The position numbers and the translations under genes were made by a program. From assembly GCF_010499245.1 (NCBI RefSeq), contig NZ_JAAGOW010000004.1, positions 310,001 through 374,000 on the forward strand: a DNA stretch of 64,000 bases. The letters are read 5' to 3'. Below, piece by piece: positions 1-9,056 of this stretch. Every line of letters starts with the position of its first letter. The first letter of the stretch is position 1. Origin of the DNA: Variovorax sp. WS11. GTDB taxonomy: Bacteria > Pseudomonadota > Gammaproteobacteria > Burkholderiales > Burkholderiaceae_C. The notes under the pieces were generated by a model that saw only the letters and a list, made by a program, of their open reading frames with translations, was not told where the DNA came from and did no database searches.

Positions 1-840
1 GCGGAATCCCTCGAACACGCGCTGGACTGTCTGAACCAGAACGGCATGGACGCCAAGGCCATCGCCGGTGGCCAGAGCCTGGTGCCGATGATGGCGATGC
101 GCCTTGCCCGGCCGACGGTCCTTCTCGACATCTATCGCCTGCCCGAACTGCGGCAAGTTGGCATCGAGTCAGACAGGGTGCGCATGGGCGCGACCACCCG
201 TCAGCGGACGGTCGAGCATGGGACCGAACTTCATGCGGCGCTGCCCTTGGTTCGGGACGCGCTTCGCTGGGTCGGCCACATCCAGACGCGCAATCGCGGG
301 ACGATAGGCGGCAGCCTGGTCCACGCCGATCCTTCGGCCGAACTGCCGCTCGCTGCAACGGTCCTCGACGCGACGTTGCGCTTGCAGAGCCAAGCCGATG
401 GCGAGCGGCAGGTCTCCGCGCAGGAGTTCTTCCTCGGCCCCATGTTCACTGCGACCGGCGAGACCGAATGCCTGGTCGAGATCGAGTGGCCCGTGTGGCA
501 AGGCCAGGTATCCACCGCCTTCGACGAAACCGCGATGCGTCATGGCGACTTCGCCATGGCCTCCGCCGCGTGCCAGTTCGAACTGGACGTGGACGGTGTC
601 TGCAGGCGCGCGGCATTCGGTGTCGGTGGCGTGGACGGCACGCCGCGCGCGTTTCCCGAGCTGGCACGGCAACTGGTGGGCTATCGCATCGACTCGGGCA
701 TGGCCAAGGAGATGGCCCAGGCCGCATTGCAACAGACCGAGCCGGGATCGGACCTTCATGCCAACGCTGACTACAGGCGGCATCTGGGGGTCGTGATGCT
801 CACGCGCGTCCTGCTCAAGGCCGCGCAGTTTCAACACTGA
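1..840 (+). CDS. Molybdenum hydroxylase FAD-binding subunit (CoxM-like), 5' partial
   Basis: Medium subunit of a xanthine/CO dehydrogenase family enzyme; it passes electrons from the iron-sulfur subunit to FAD. The reading frame is open from base 1, so the true start lies left of the window. The motif AIAGGQSLVPMMAMRLARP is the FAD pyrophosphate-binding loop of the family, and TIGGSLVHADPSAELP matches the second FAD loop. About 279 residues are visible against a family length near 285, so only a few N-terminal residues are missing. The stop is 19 bases before the small-subunit gene, giving the order medium, small, large. The substrate cannot be read from this subunit. Confidence 0.92.
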   Translation, partial: AESLEHALDCLNQNGMDAKAIAGGQSLVPMMAMRLARPTVLLDIYRLPELRQVGIESDRVRMGATTRQRTVEHGTELHAALPLVRDALRWVGHIQTRNRGTIGGSLVHADPSAELPLAATVLDATLRLQSQADGERQVSAQEFFLGPMFTATGETECLVEIEWPVWQGQVSTAFDETAMRHGDFAMASAACQFELDVDGVCRRAAFGVGGVDGTPRAFPELARQLVGYRIDSGMAKEMAQAALQQTEPGSDLHANADYRRHLGVVMLTRVLLKAAQFQH

Positions 841-859
841 GACAAGAAAGGCAATTGCC

Positions 860-1384
860 ATGTCATCCTCCCTCATCACGGTCGAGATCAAGGTCAACGG
901 AGTGATCCAGCCGCGCGCCGTCGAGCCGCGCACCACGCTGGTGGACTTCCTGCGTGACCATCTGGGCCTTACCGGAACCCACGTCGGCTGCGAGCACGGC
1001 ATCTGTGGTGCGTGCTCCGTACTGCTCGACGGCGAGCCCGTTCGTTCCTGCTGCATGTTCGCCGTCCAGGCTGACGGGATGGCGGTGACCACCGTCGAAG
1101 GCTTGGCGCCCCAGCGTGGATGCCTCTCGAAGATCCAGGACGCCTTCTGCGAAACGCACGCGATGCAGTGCGGCTACTGCACCTCGGGCATGCTCGTCGC
1201 GTGCCATGCGTTGGTAGAGCGCACGCCGCAGCCCGACGAAGCTCAGATTCGCGACGCCATCGGCGGAAACATCTGCCGTTGCACCGGCTATCAACAGATC
1301 GTCGACGCGGTCAAGCTGGCCACGTCGCCCGGCTACCAGGTCAAGGACGCGCGAGCCACGGGCACGGAGGCTTCCAATGGCTGA
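860..1384 (+). CDS. Molybdenum hydroxylase [2Fe-2S] subunit (CoxS-like)
   Basis: Small subunit carrying two [2Fe-2S] clusters that relay electrons from the molybdenum centre to FAD. The N-terminal plant-ferredoxin cluster ligands are visible as Cys44, Cys49, Cys52 and Cys64 or 65 (motif GCEHGICGAC). The C-terminal cluster ligands are Cys104, Cys107, Cys139 and Cys141 (CGYCTSGM and NICRCTGY). The 174-residue length is normal. The gene overlaps the large-subunit start by 8 bases, which suggests translational coupling. Identification as this subunit is firm; the enzyme's substrate is not known. Confidence 0.95.
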   Translation: MSSSLITVEIKVNGVIQPRAVEPRTTLVDFLRDHLGLTGTHVGCEHGICGACSVLLDGEPVRSCCMFAVQADGMAVTTVEGLAPQRGCLSKIQDAFCETHAMQCGYCTSGMLVACHALVERTPQPDEAQIRDAIGGNICRCTGYQQIVDAVKLATSPGYQVKDARATGTEASNG

Positions 1385-3794
1385 CCCGAAGCACCCCGCC
1401 TACCAGGCCTTCAAGTACATCGGCCGGCATCGCCGCGCCGTCGAGCACCGGCGCTTCGTGACGGGCAACGGCCACTATGCGGCCGATGTCGTCCCGCCGG
1501 GCCTGCTTCATGTGGCCATCGTGGCCAGTCCGTATGCAAGCGCGCGGATCCTTTCGATAGACGCCTCTGCCGCGTTGGCCATGCCGGGCGTGCATGCGGT
1601 GCTGACCGGCGAGGAACTCAATGACGCCATCGATCCGATGCTTCCGGGCGTCGATGCGCCCATGGTCGCGCGCTACCCGTTGGCGCGCGGCGTTGTTCGC
1701 TATGCCGGCGAATGGGTGGTTGCGGTGGTCGCAGAGTCTCGTGCGCTGGCCGAGGATGCCGCAGAGATGGTGAACGTCGAGTACGAGCAGACGCCGCACG
1801 TGGTCGATCCCGAAGCTGCCATGGCGGCAGACGCACCCAAGGTGCATCCTGCGCATGGCGGCAACATCATCTGGCAGCGCAAGTTCACCTGGGGCAACGT
1901 CGATGAGCACTTCGCCGACGCCGAGCACCAGTTGAGCTATCGGGCGCGTTGGGCTCGCAGTTCCACTGTGCCGATCGAAACCTTCGTTGCGACCTGCAGC
2001 TGGAACGACGCGACGCAGATCCTGGATGTCTGGGCCTCGATCCAGATGCCCAAGTATCCCGACCTGCTGGCCAAATGCCTGCGCCTGCCGGGCAATGGCG
2101 TGCGCGTGCACTACGACGTCGACGTGGGCGGAAGCTACGGTGTCAAGCGGGGTCTGAAGCACACGATCCTCGTGGGCTTCCTGGCGCGCAAGCTGGGCCG
2201 TCCGGTGCGATTCCTGGAAGACCGTTTGGAGAACATGCGCGGCGGCGACATGCAGGGGCCGGACCGCATATTCGACGTCACCTTCGCCTTCGACGGCGAT
2301 GGAACGATACGGTCGATGCGCATGCGTGCTGTCGATGACATCGGCGCGTACTCGGGACGTTCCCCCCTCCAGCTCGGAAAGCCGGTGGGCGCCATCGTAG
2401 GGCCCTACAAGATCGCCAGCGTCGAGTACGACGCCTACTCGGTGATGACGAACAAGACGCCCCAGGAAGCGGTGCGCGGGTTCGGTCAGGCGCCGACCAA
2501 CTACGCCATGGAGACGGGCATCGACAGGATCGCGCGCTACCTCGGCATGGACCGCGTGGCGCTGCGCCGCAAGAACCTGATCCACAAGGACTCCTTCCCC
2601 TACCTGATCCCGAGCGGCACGTACTACGACTCGGGCGACTACGAGGCAGTGATGGACAAGGCACTCGCGGCAGCGGGGTACGACGAACTGGTCGTGCAGC
2701 GCGACGCGCTGCGGGCCAAGGGCCTGCTGGCCGGGATCGGCATCTCCACCTGCCTTGAGCCCTCGGGCGGCAACTCGGCCTTCGAGCCGCTGTTCAATCC
2801 GAAGAACGAGACGACGACCTGGATGGACTCTTGCCTCATTCGCATCGATCTCAACGGTGCGGTGACGGCACTGATGGGCACGTCCACGTCGGGCCAGGCG
2901 CATGAGACGCTGGTGTCGACGGTGGTGGGTGAAGTGCTGCAGCGCGAACCCGACAGCATCCGTGTCCTGCACGCGGATTCGCTCAATGCGCTTCCGTCGA
3001 ACAGCCCGGTGGGCAGCCGAATGGCCATCATGTTGGGCGGCGCGGCCGCCGGCGCCGCGAAGATCCTCAAGGACAAGCTGCTCACCATCGCGGCGCACAA
3101 CCTGGAGGCGCCCAAGGAAGCGCTGAATTACGAGGACGGCGACGTGTTCGTCCAGGCCGATCCCGCGCGCCGCATGAGCTGGAGCGCACTGGTCGACATC
3201 GCCCACCGCAAGTACCACTGCATGCCACCAGACATGGAGCCTGGACTCCAGGAGAAGTTCTGCTGGGAGGTGCCCACGGGCGGGAAGATGCCGACAGCGG
3301 ACGGCCGGGTCCAGATGTATCCCTGCCACTCCTTCGAGTCGCACGTCGTCCTCGCAAGCATCGATCCCCAGACCGGCAAGACGCACTTGCATCGCTACGC
3401 CGTCGGACACGACTGCGGCGTGATGATCAGTCCTGACGTGGTCCATGGCATGACCTATGGGGGCGTTGCTCATGGCCTGGGAGCCGCTCTGCTGGAGAAG
3501 TTCGCTTTCTCTGAAGAAGGGCAACTGCTGTCGGGCACCTTCATGGACTACCTCCTGCCCAGTGCTGAGGAGGTGCCGTCGATCACCATCGTCGACCACT
3601 GCACGCCATCGCCGTTGACGGCCTTCGGCCAGAAGGGCTCGGGGGAAGCGGGCTACCTCGGTGGCCCCGCGGCGATCGCCAGTGCGATCAACGACGCGCT
3701 CGCTCCAGTGGGCGCAAAAATCAATGAACTTCCGATGACGCCGCAAGCCGTATGGCGTGCGCTGCGCGCTGCCGGTGTGAAGGGGTCCGAATGA
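1377..3794 (+). CDS. Molybdenum hydroxylase large subunit, molybdopterin-binding
   Basis: Catalytic subunit (805 residues) of an aerobic xanthine/CO dehydrogenase family enzyme, which hydroxylates an aromatic or N-heterocyclic carbon with water-derived oxygen. Visible cofactor motifs are GGSYGVKR, VRGFGQAPTNYAME and, near the C-terminus, GQKGSGEAGYLGGP, whose Glu is the family's catalytic base. The AYRCSFR loop of true CO dehydrogenase is absent, so CO oxidation is unlikely. The neighbours (hydrolase, enoyl-CoA hydratase, CoxG-like protein, Bug binding protein) point to breakdown of a ring compound. Its stop codon overlaps the next start in an ATGA. Confidence 0.94.
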   Translation: MADPKHPAYQAFKYIGRHRRAVEHRRFVTGNGHYAADVVPPGLLHVAIVASPYASARILSIDASAALAMPGVHAVLTGEELNDAIDPMLPGVDAPMVARYPLARGVVRYAGEWVVAVVAESRALAEDAAEMVNVEYEQTPHVVDPEAAMAADAPKVHPAHGGNIIWQRKFTWGNVDEHFADAEHQLSYRARWARSSTVPIETFVATCSWNDATQILDVWASIQMPKYPDLLAKCLRLPGNGVRVHYDVDVGGSYGVKRGLKHTILVGFLARKLGRPVRFLEDRLENMRGGDMQGPDRIFDVTFAFDGDGTIRSMRMRAVDDIGAYSGRSPLQLGKPVGAIVGPYKIASVEYDAYSVMTNKTPQEAVRGFGQAPTNYAMETGIDRIARYLGMDRVALRRKNLIHKDSFPYLIPSGTYYDSGDYEAVMDKALAAAGYDELVVQRDALRAKGLLAGIGISTCLEPSGGNSAFEPLFNPKNETTTWMDSCLIRIDLNGAVTALMGTSTSGQAHETLVSTVVGEVLQREPDSIRVLHADSLNALPSNSPVGSRMAIMLGGAAAGAAKILKDKLLTIAAHNLEAPKEALNYEDGDVFVQADPARRMSWSALVDIAHRKYHCMPPDMEPGLQEKFCWEVPTGGKMPTADGRVQMYPCHSFESHVVLASIDPQTGKTHLHRYAVGHDCGVMISPDVVHGMTYGGVAHGLGAALLEKFAFSEEGQLLSGTFMDYLLPSAEEVPSITIVDHCTPSPLTAFGQKGSGEAGYLGGPAAIASAINDALAPVGAKINELPMTPQAVWRALRAAGVKGSE

Positions 3795-4615
3795 ACGACG
3801 CAGACATCCAGCGGCGCCTCGTGCTCGCCCATCATGGCGAAGTGGCCGTGCGGCTGCAAGGTGACCCGAAGAGCCCCGCGGTCGTCATGACGCACTCCAT
3901 TCTTTCGTCCGCGGCCATGTGGGACAGGCAGGCTGCGCTGCTCGCCGGTGAAGGTTGGTACGTAGTGCGCGTGGACACCACGGGCCACGGCGACTCACCC
4001 GCGCCGACGGCCGAAGCCGTGACCATTGACGGTCTCGCTGCCGATACGGTCGCGGTGCTCGATGCATTGAACATCGCCAGCGCGCACTATGTCGGACTCT
4101 CGCTGGGCGCGATGAGCGGCTTCGGGCTGGGCATCCGGCACGGCGCGCGACTCCTGAGCCTCGTCCTGTGCGATGGCAGGGCGGATGCGCCGCCTGCGGT
4201 CGCCGCGCCCTGGGACGAGCGCGTTGCACTTGTCGAGCAGCACGGGACCTGCGCGCCCCTGGCTGCACCGACGATCGAGCGCTGGTTCGGCAAGGCGTTC
4301 GTGAAGGCGAACACCGGGATCGCCAAGCGCCTCGAGGTCATCGCCGCAGGCACCACCGTCAAGGGGTTCGTCGGCTGCGCTCGAGCCATTCAGGGCCTGG
4401 ACTACTTGGCGGGTGTGGCCGGCATTGTGACGCCCACCACCCTGATCGTCGGCTCGAACGACGGCGCGCTGCCCGATGCCATGCGCGAGCTGCAGCAGCG
4501 AATTGCCGGATCGGTGCTCGAGACGATTCCCGACGCGGGGCACCTGCCCAACGTGGACCAGCCCGCGGCGTTCGACGCCGCTCTTCTGCGGCACTTCGAG
4601 CGTGTCCGCAACTAA
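3791..4615 (+). CDS. Alpha/beta hydrolase, 3-oxoadipate enol-lactonase-like
   Basis: Soluble alpha/beta hydrolase of 274 residues. The nucleophile elbow is GLSLGAMSG (serine nucleophile), an early acidic strand follows the DTTGHGDSPAP loop, and the catalytic histidine is in DAGHLPNVDQP. It resembles PcaD-type enol-lactonases and probably opens a lactone or amide after ring hydroxylation; the exact substrate is an inference. The start at 3791 is chosen because ATG overlaps the large-subunit stop (ATGA); a further in-frame upstream start would lie inside that gene. A group II intron separates it from the next gene of the operon. Confidence 0.88.
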   Translation: MNDADIQRRLVLAHHGEVAVRLQGDPKSPAVVMTHSILSSAAMWDRQAALLAGEGWYVVRVDTTGHGDSPAPTAEAVTIDGLAADTVAVLDALNIASAHYVGLSLGAMSGFGLGIRHGARLLSLVLCDGRADAPPAVAAPWDERVALVEQHGTCAPLAAPTIERWFGKAFVKANTGIAKRLEVIAAGTTVKGFVGCARAIQGLDYLAGVAGIVTPTTLIVGSNDGALPDAMRELQQRIAGSVLETIPDAGHLPNVDQPAAFDAALLRHFERVRN

Positions 4616-4670
4616 CCCATTCCAACCACCAGTAGGAGTAGGAATGCCAGTCACCCAGCACCCCCTCCGC

Positions 4671-4704
4671 AGATCCGTACGTGCGGAGCTACCGCATACG
4701 GCTC
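4671..4704 (-). ncRNA. Group II intron domain V
   Basis: The minus strand reads GAGCCGTATGCGG, a short loop, then CCGCACGTACGGATCT: a 34-nt hairpin with the AGC catalytic triad near the 5' strand, the most conserved part of bacterial group II introns. It lies just downstream of the maturase stop, as expected for domain V after a domain IV-encoded protein. Confidence 0.88.
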
Positions 4705-6197
4705 CTGCCTTGGGTCGTGACGATCAGACGCTGGTTCGGGTAAGGGTGGCAGATGGTCGGAACAGGCAGCCAGTGCGCCATCAAGCGATACATGCGTCGC
4801 CAAGGCAGGTCGTGGCTCTGGCTGCGGCGGCACAACGTGCGGTGCCACAACCCGACGACCTGGAAGCGGAATGCCCTCAGCCGCGCGCCGTTGCACGGCA
4901 CGCCGAAGTAGCGCGCATGCCCAGTCACCACCGCCCGCAGGTACTGGCCCTGCTCCGGGATGGGTTGGTGCATGCGCCTTCTGAGTTCGAGCTTGACCAC
5001 CTGCAGTTTGGCTCGCAGGCGTTTGGCACTGGTGAGTCGCAGGACCATGAACTTGCCCTTCCTCGTCGTCCCGCAGCAATGCGTGAACCCCAGGAAGTCG
5101 AAGGTCTGCGGCTTGCCTTGTCCCTTGCGGCGTCGGTTCTCGCGGGCGAAGCGCCCGAACTCGATCAGCCGCGTCTTCTCGGGGTGCAGCTTCAGCCCGA
5201 ACTGGCCCAGCCGCTCGGCCACCGCGCGCTGGAAGCGCTCGGCATCGTCGCGGAACTGGAACCCGGCAACCCAATCGTCGGCGTAGCGCACGACGATCAC
5301 GTCGCCTCGGGCATGGCGCCCCCTCCACTGCTTGACCCACAGGTCGAACGCATAGTGCAGGTAGATGTTGGCCAGCAGCGGGCTGATGCTCCCACCCTGA
5401 ACCGTACCCAACTCACTTTGCGTCAGCCTGCCGTCTTCCAGCACGCCCGCGTGCAGCCATTTCTTGATCAGCCGCACCACGCGCGCGTCAGCCACGCGGT
5501 GTTCGATGAACTTCACCAGCCAGTCCCTTTCGATCGTGTCGAAGAACTTGGCTATGTCCGCATCGAGTATCCAGTTCACTCGTCTGCTGCTCACACCTAC
5601 CGCCACGGCATCCAGCGCGTTGTGCGCGCTCTTGCCGGGCCTGAAGCCGTAGCTGAACCCGAGGAAGTCCTGCTCGTAGATGGCGTTCAACACTTCGACC
5701 GTGGCGCGCTGCACGAGCTTGTCCTCCAGCGCCGGCACGCCCAGCGGGCGCTTGCTGCCGTCGGCCTTGTCGATGTACACCCTCTTGACAGGCTGGGGCC
5801 GGTAGCCCCCTCGGGCCAGCCGCTCGGACAGTTCCAGGAGGTTGCCCTCCAGGTCCTGCCCGTACGTCTGCCAGGTCTGGCCGTCCACCCCGGCGGCCGC
5901 ATCGCGCTTGAGCGCAAGGTAGGCCGCCCGCAGGCGCTCGACCGCGTAGATGTGATGCAGCAGTCCAGTGAACCTCGCACCACGACGGCCCTTTGCCGTC
6001 TGTCGTATGCCATCGAGCGCGGTTCCCATGTCATAGACCCGCACCGATCTGCGGGACATGCGCGCCGCGATGGCATTGCCCTTGGCCTGCCGCCTTCCCT
6101 CCACCGCCTCCGCCGCCGCAGGGGCTTCCCCCGCGGCCTTGTTCGGCAGCTTCTTCGGTACTACGCAGCAGTCCGACTTCCCGCGCCCGTGGCTCAT
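4689..6197 (-). CDS. Group II intron reverse transcriptase/maturase
   Basis: Intron-encoded protein of 502 residues that assists splicing and reverse-transcribes the intron. The reverse transcriptase active site is VVRYADDWVAGF; upstream RT blocks include RPLGVPALEDKLVQ, SYGFRPGKSAHNAL and TVQGGSISPLLANIYL. A thumb/maturase X domain follows. No C-terminal HNH endonuclease motif is visible. The frame stays open to 6359, but that part would be translated from intron domain I, so the start at 6197 (MSHGRGKSD) is preferred. The last residues overlap domain V, which is common in compact introns. Confidence 0.9.
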   Translation of the reverse strand: MSHGRGKSDCCVVPKKLPNKAAGEAPAAAEAVEGRRQAKGNAIAARMSRRSVRVYDMGTALDGIRQTAKGRRGARFTGLLHHIYAVERLRAAYLALKRDAAAGVDGQTWQTYGQDLEGNLLELSERLARGGYRPQPVKRVYIDKADGSKRPLGVPALEDKLVQRATVEVLNAIYEQDFLGFSYGFRPGKSAHNALDAVAVGVSSRRVNWILDADIAKFFDTIERDWLVKFIEHRVADARVVRLIKKWLHAGVLEDGRLTQSELGTVQGGSISPLLANIYLHYAFDLWVKQWRGRHARGDVIVVRYADDWVAGFQFRDDAERFQRAVAERLGQFGLKLHPEKTRLIEFGRFARENRRRKGQGKPQTFDFLGFTHCCGTTRKGKFMVLRLTSAKRLRAKLQVVKLELRRRMHQPIPEQGQYLRAVVTGHARYFGVPCNGARLRAFRFQVVGLWHRTLCRRSQSHDLPWRRMYRLMAHWLPVPTICHPYPNQRLIVTTQGRSRMR

Positions 6198-6599
6198 CGT
6201 CGTACGCCCTTGGGCTTCACGATGCGCTCTGCGCCAGGCGCTTCCCAGCGCTGCGCAGAAGGACGCGGGATCTCCCGGTTCCCGTGCGAGGTGTTTCCGC
6301 GCGTGCGCGGGGTCTCTGACCGCGCGGGGTCCGATGCCGCCTCGCCAAAGCGGCAGCATCGGTGTGGCCTTCGGCTTTCTCCGACAACCTCGGCACCCCG
6401 GACCACCCGCAGCTCTCGCCGCGGGGCATGTATTACGCGGCTCGATACCCGGCCCGCGCGTACCCCTGTCAACGCTTCGCCCACACCCTCACGAATGTGT
6501 ACGCATGACTCGGGGCCGCCGTAGCTGGCTAAGCCTTCAACGTATGACTCTTTCATTCACAACACCTCGCCGGTTTTGACCGGCGCACCGGAGACTTCC

Positions 6600-7334
6600 A
6601 TGCATCCGCATCTGATCATCAAGCAGCAGGATCGCCTTCTGTCTGTGACCCTCAACCGCACCGAAGACAACGGAGTCTCGGACAGCATGGCTTCGGCACT
6701 TTCGCAGCTGCTGGCAAAGGCGCATGAGACCGCGGATGCCGTGCTGCTGCGCAGCGCCGGCCCCGACTTCTGCACCGGCCGCATCCGTGACGCGGGCACC
6801 ACGCCAGCAGCCTCGGAGGCATACACCCGCCGCGACGAATACGACGGAATCTTCGGCAGCTACCAGGCCATGCGCGGCGCCAAGGTGCCGATCATCGGCG
6901 TCATCAAGGGGCGCTGCATGGGCTTCGGCACCGCCATCGCCTCGCTGTGCGATGTCAGCTTCGCAAGCGACACGGCCACCTTCAACATCCCCGAGATCGG
7001 ACACAACGTCATGCCGACGATGGTGATGTCGGCGGTGTACGACCGCATGAATCGAAACGCGATCCTCTGGATGGCGTACTCCACCGACTTCATCGACGCG
7101 CAGCGGGCCTTGGCCTATGGGCTCGTGAGCCATGTCGTCGCTGACGCGAAGCTGGACGCGGAGGTGGCCCGCTTCGCGGACGTTCTGCTTTCTCGTCCGC
7201 GACCTGCGATCCTGGGCCTGAAGGAGTACCTGCGCGTAGCACCTCGCATGGACGAGCAAGGCGCCATCGACTACGCGCGCAGCCTGCACTCGATGGTCAA
7301 CACGGCTACTGCCATGAAGAAGAACACACATTGA
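6600..7334 (+). CDS. Enoyl-CoA hydratase/isomerase family protein
   Basis: Crotonase-fold protein of 244 residues. The oxyanion-hole segments are visible as SAGPDFCTGR and IKGRCMGFGTAIASLCD. It most likely hydrates or isomerises a CoA thioester produced from the ring-cleavage intermediate. The start at 6600 is supported by GGAG at 6590-6593; an in-frame TTG at 6576 would lie in the hairpin beside the intron and is less likely. The conserved catalytic glutamates of fatty-acid hydratases are not obvious (PEIGHNVMPTM in place of a PE..LG block), so an isomerase, lyase or hydrolase role is also possible. Confidence 0.87.
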   Translation: MHPHLIIKQQDRLLSVTLNRTEDNGVSDSMASALSQLLAKAHETADAVLLRSAGPDFCTGRIRDAGTTPAASEAYTRRDEYDGIFGSYQAMRGAKVPIIGVIKGRCMGFGTAIASLCDVSFASDTATFNIPEIGHNVMPTMVMSAVYDRMNRNAILWMAYSTDFIDAQRALAYGLVSHVVADAKLDAEVARFADVLLSRPRPAILGLKEYLRVAPRMDEQGAIDYARSLHSMVNTATAMKKNTH

Positions 7335-7341
7335 GGCGGCC

Positions 7342-8022
7342 ATGGAAATCACCGGAACCCAAACCATCGCAGCGCCGCGCCAGCGCGTCTGGGAAGCGCT
7401 GAACGACCCCGACATCCTCAAGAGGAGCCTGCCCGGCTGCGAGTCGGTCGAGCGCACATCCGCAGAGGAATTCAAGGTGATCGTGGCTGCGGCGATCGGC
7501 CCTTTGCGAGCTCGCTTCAACGGCTTGCTCAGGATGTCCGACATTCGGGCGCCCGAGTCCTGCACCATGGTCTTCGAAGGTCAGGGAGGCGCTGTCGGCT
7601 TCGGAAAGGGCAACTCGTCGGTCAAGCTGAGCGAGTCGAACGGCCAAACCGAGCTCACCTATACCGCGCAGGCGCAGGTGGGCGGCAAGCTCGCCCAGGT
7701 CGGGTCGCGGCTCATCGACAGCGTCGCACGGAAGATGGCCGATGACTTCTTCAAGGCCTTCAAGACGCAACTGGCAGGAGTGCCTGCCGTGGCGAAGAAC
7801 GCGGTCGCGGCGCCGGTTGCTGCAGTTGTGAAGGAGTCCGCAAGCAAACCCGCGGCCGACCCGACGGCAGGCTTTTCCATCACGCCCACACCCGCAGCCG
7901 TTGCCGCGACGCAAGCCAATGCAAAAACCGCTCCAGCGGTGATGGTCCCCGGCTGGTGGCTTGCCATCTCGGCCGTTATCGGTTCGGTCGCCACGCTGGC
8001 AGGCGTCCTGTTTGCACGCTGA
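7342..8022 (+). CDS. CoxG-like SRPBCC protein, membrane-anchored
   Basis: Carbon monoxide dehydrogenase subunit G family protein of 226 residues. The N-terminal 150 residues match the SRPBCC/CoxG fold (EITGTQTIAAPRQRVWEALN, LPGCESVE). An Ala/Pro-rich linker leads to one C-terminal membrane segment (WWLAISAVIGSVATLAGVLF). In CO oxidisers CoxG recruits the dehydrogenase to the membrane; a matching job for this hydroxylase is inferred from the family and from the gene's place in the operon, 7 bases after the hydratase. Confidence 0.88.
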   Translation: MEITGTQTIAAPRQRVWEALNDPDILKRSLPGCESVERTSAEEFKVIVAAAIGPLRARFNGLLRMSDIRAPESCTMVFEGQGGAVGFGKGNSSVKLSESNGQTELTYTAQAQVGGKLAQVGSRLIDSVARKMADDFFKAFKTQLAGVPAVAKNAVAAPVAAVVKESASKPAADPTAGFSITPTPAAVAATQANAKTAPAVMVPGWWLAISAVIGSVATLAGVLFAR

Positions 8023-8057
8023 ACGGCGATTCATTCATTCCCCACTGAGAGGTCGAG

Positions 8058-9056
8058 ATGGAAACAGATATGAAGAATGCCGGTATCAATCGGCGCACCG
8101 TCGTGCTGGCCGCTGCCGGTATAGGCATCGCCGGTGCGACACAGGCACAGGTAAGCAAGGGGTCTCACGTCGTGAAGATCATCGTCGGGTTCCCTGCTGG
8201 GCAGGCCACTGACATCGTTGCCCGGTTGCTGGCCGACAAGCTGCCGGCGGTGACCGGCGGCAACTACATCGTCGACAACAAGCCGGGTCAGGGCGGGAGT
8301 CTCGCCATGGGGGCGCTCGCCAAGTCGCCAGCCGATGGCAGCGTCATGATGCTCACGCACATGTCCGCCGTTGCGACCAATCCGCACATGTACAAGTCCG
8401 TTCCCTACGATTCATTGAAGGATTTCGAGCCCGTAGGATTGCTCGGCGACCTTCCGTTCGTGCTGGTGTGTCATCCGTCCATGCCGTTCAACAATATCGA
8501 GCAACTTGTGCGTTACGCCAAGGACAACCCCGGAAAGTTGACGAATGCATCCTCGGGCAATGGGACGGTCTCGCATCTGGCCATGGAGGACTTCAAGGCT
8601 CGCGCGGGCATCGACATCCTGCATGTGCCCTACAAGGGGAGCGGTCCGGGACTGACGGATGTGGTTGCTGGGCAGGTGTCGCTTGCGTTGGAAACCGCGG
8701 CCGCCGTGCAGCCGTTCATTCAGTCCGGTCGCGTCAAGGCGCTCGGTGCCGGCACCACGAAGCGGCTGAGCACGTTGCCGAACGTACCCACCATCGCGGA
8801 GCAGGGGTTCAAGGATTTCAGCGCCGTCACATGGCTCATGCTTCTCTACCCTGCTGCCACGGACAAGAAGTTTGTGGCAGGTACGTTCGCGGCCTTGAAC
8901 AAGGCAATGCAGACGACCGAGGTCGATGCAAGGATGCGCCAGATTGGCGCCATTCCGCGGTTCAGCACCAGCCCTGCCGAAGCAGCAGCTTTTGTTCGAA
9001 GCGAATACGCCCATTGGGGAGAGGCAGTCAAGCGAAGCGGAGTACGGCTCGACTAG
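8058..9056 (+). CDS. Bug family tripartite tricarboxylate transporter substrate-binding protein
   Basis: Periplasmic solute receptor of 332 residues. The N-terminus has an export signal with a double arginine (NRRTVVLAAAGIGIAGA) ending near TQAQ. Family blocks are visible: KIIVGFPAGQATDIVARLL, VDNKPGQGGSLAMG, VPYKGSGPGLTDVVAGQV and TLPNVPTIAEQGF. Such proteins are abundant in Burkholderiales and bind aromatic or carboxylic acids. Its position last in the operon suggests it captures the hydroxylase substrate or a precursor. AGAGG before ATG 8058 supports the start; 8070 is an alternative. Confidence 0.93.
   Translation: METDMKNAGINRRTVVLAAAGIGIAGATQAQVSKGSHVVKIIVGFPAGQATDIVARLLADKLPAVTGGNYIVDNKPGQGGSLAMGALAKSPADGSVMMLTHMSAVATNPHMYKSVPYDSLKDFEPVGLLGDLPFVLVCHPSMPFNNIEQLVRYAKDNPGKLTNASSGNGTVSHLAMEDFKARAGIDILHVPYKGSGPGLTDVVAGQVSLALETAAAVQPFIQSGRVKALGAGTTKRLSTLPNVPTIAEQGFKDFSAVTWLMLLYPAATDKKFVAGTFAALNKAMQTTEVDARMRQIGAIPRFSTSPAEAAAFVRSEYAHWGEAVKRSGVRLD

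Larger units (their letters stand above)
4632..6563 (-). mobile_element. Group II intron, complete, antisense to the host operon
   Basis: A retroelement of about 1.93 kb on the minus strand between the hydrolase and the enoyl-CoA hydratase. Domain V is recognisable at 4671-4704, domain VI follows and ends in CCTACTCCTAC near 4632, and a maturase gene lies inside. The 5' end is placed near 6563, where the minus strand reads GTTGTGAATG; this departs from the usual GUGYG, so the boundary may be off by a few bases. The upstream exon carries a perfect hairpin CGCCGG-N6-CCGGCG at 6568-6585. Because it lies antisense it cannot splice from the operon transcript. Confidence 0.85.

Noticed and set aside
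1377-3794. Aerobic CO dehydrogenase large subunit
   Set aside because: The AYRCSFR loop that carries the Cu-binding cysteine is missing; the family match alone does not show CO oxidation.
6576-6599. Upstream TTG start for the enoyl-CoA hydratase gene
   Set aside because: It lies in the hairpin next to the intron and has no ribosome-binding site, while ATG 6600 has GGAG at proper distance.
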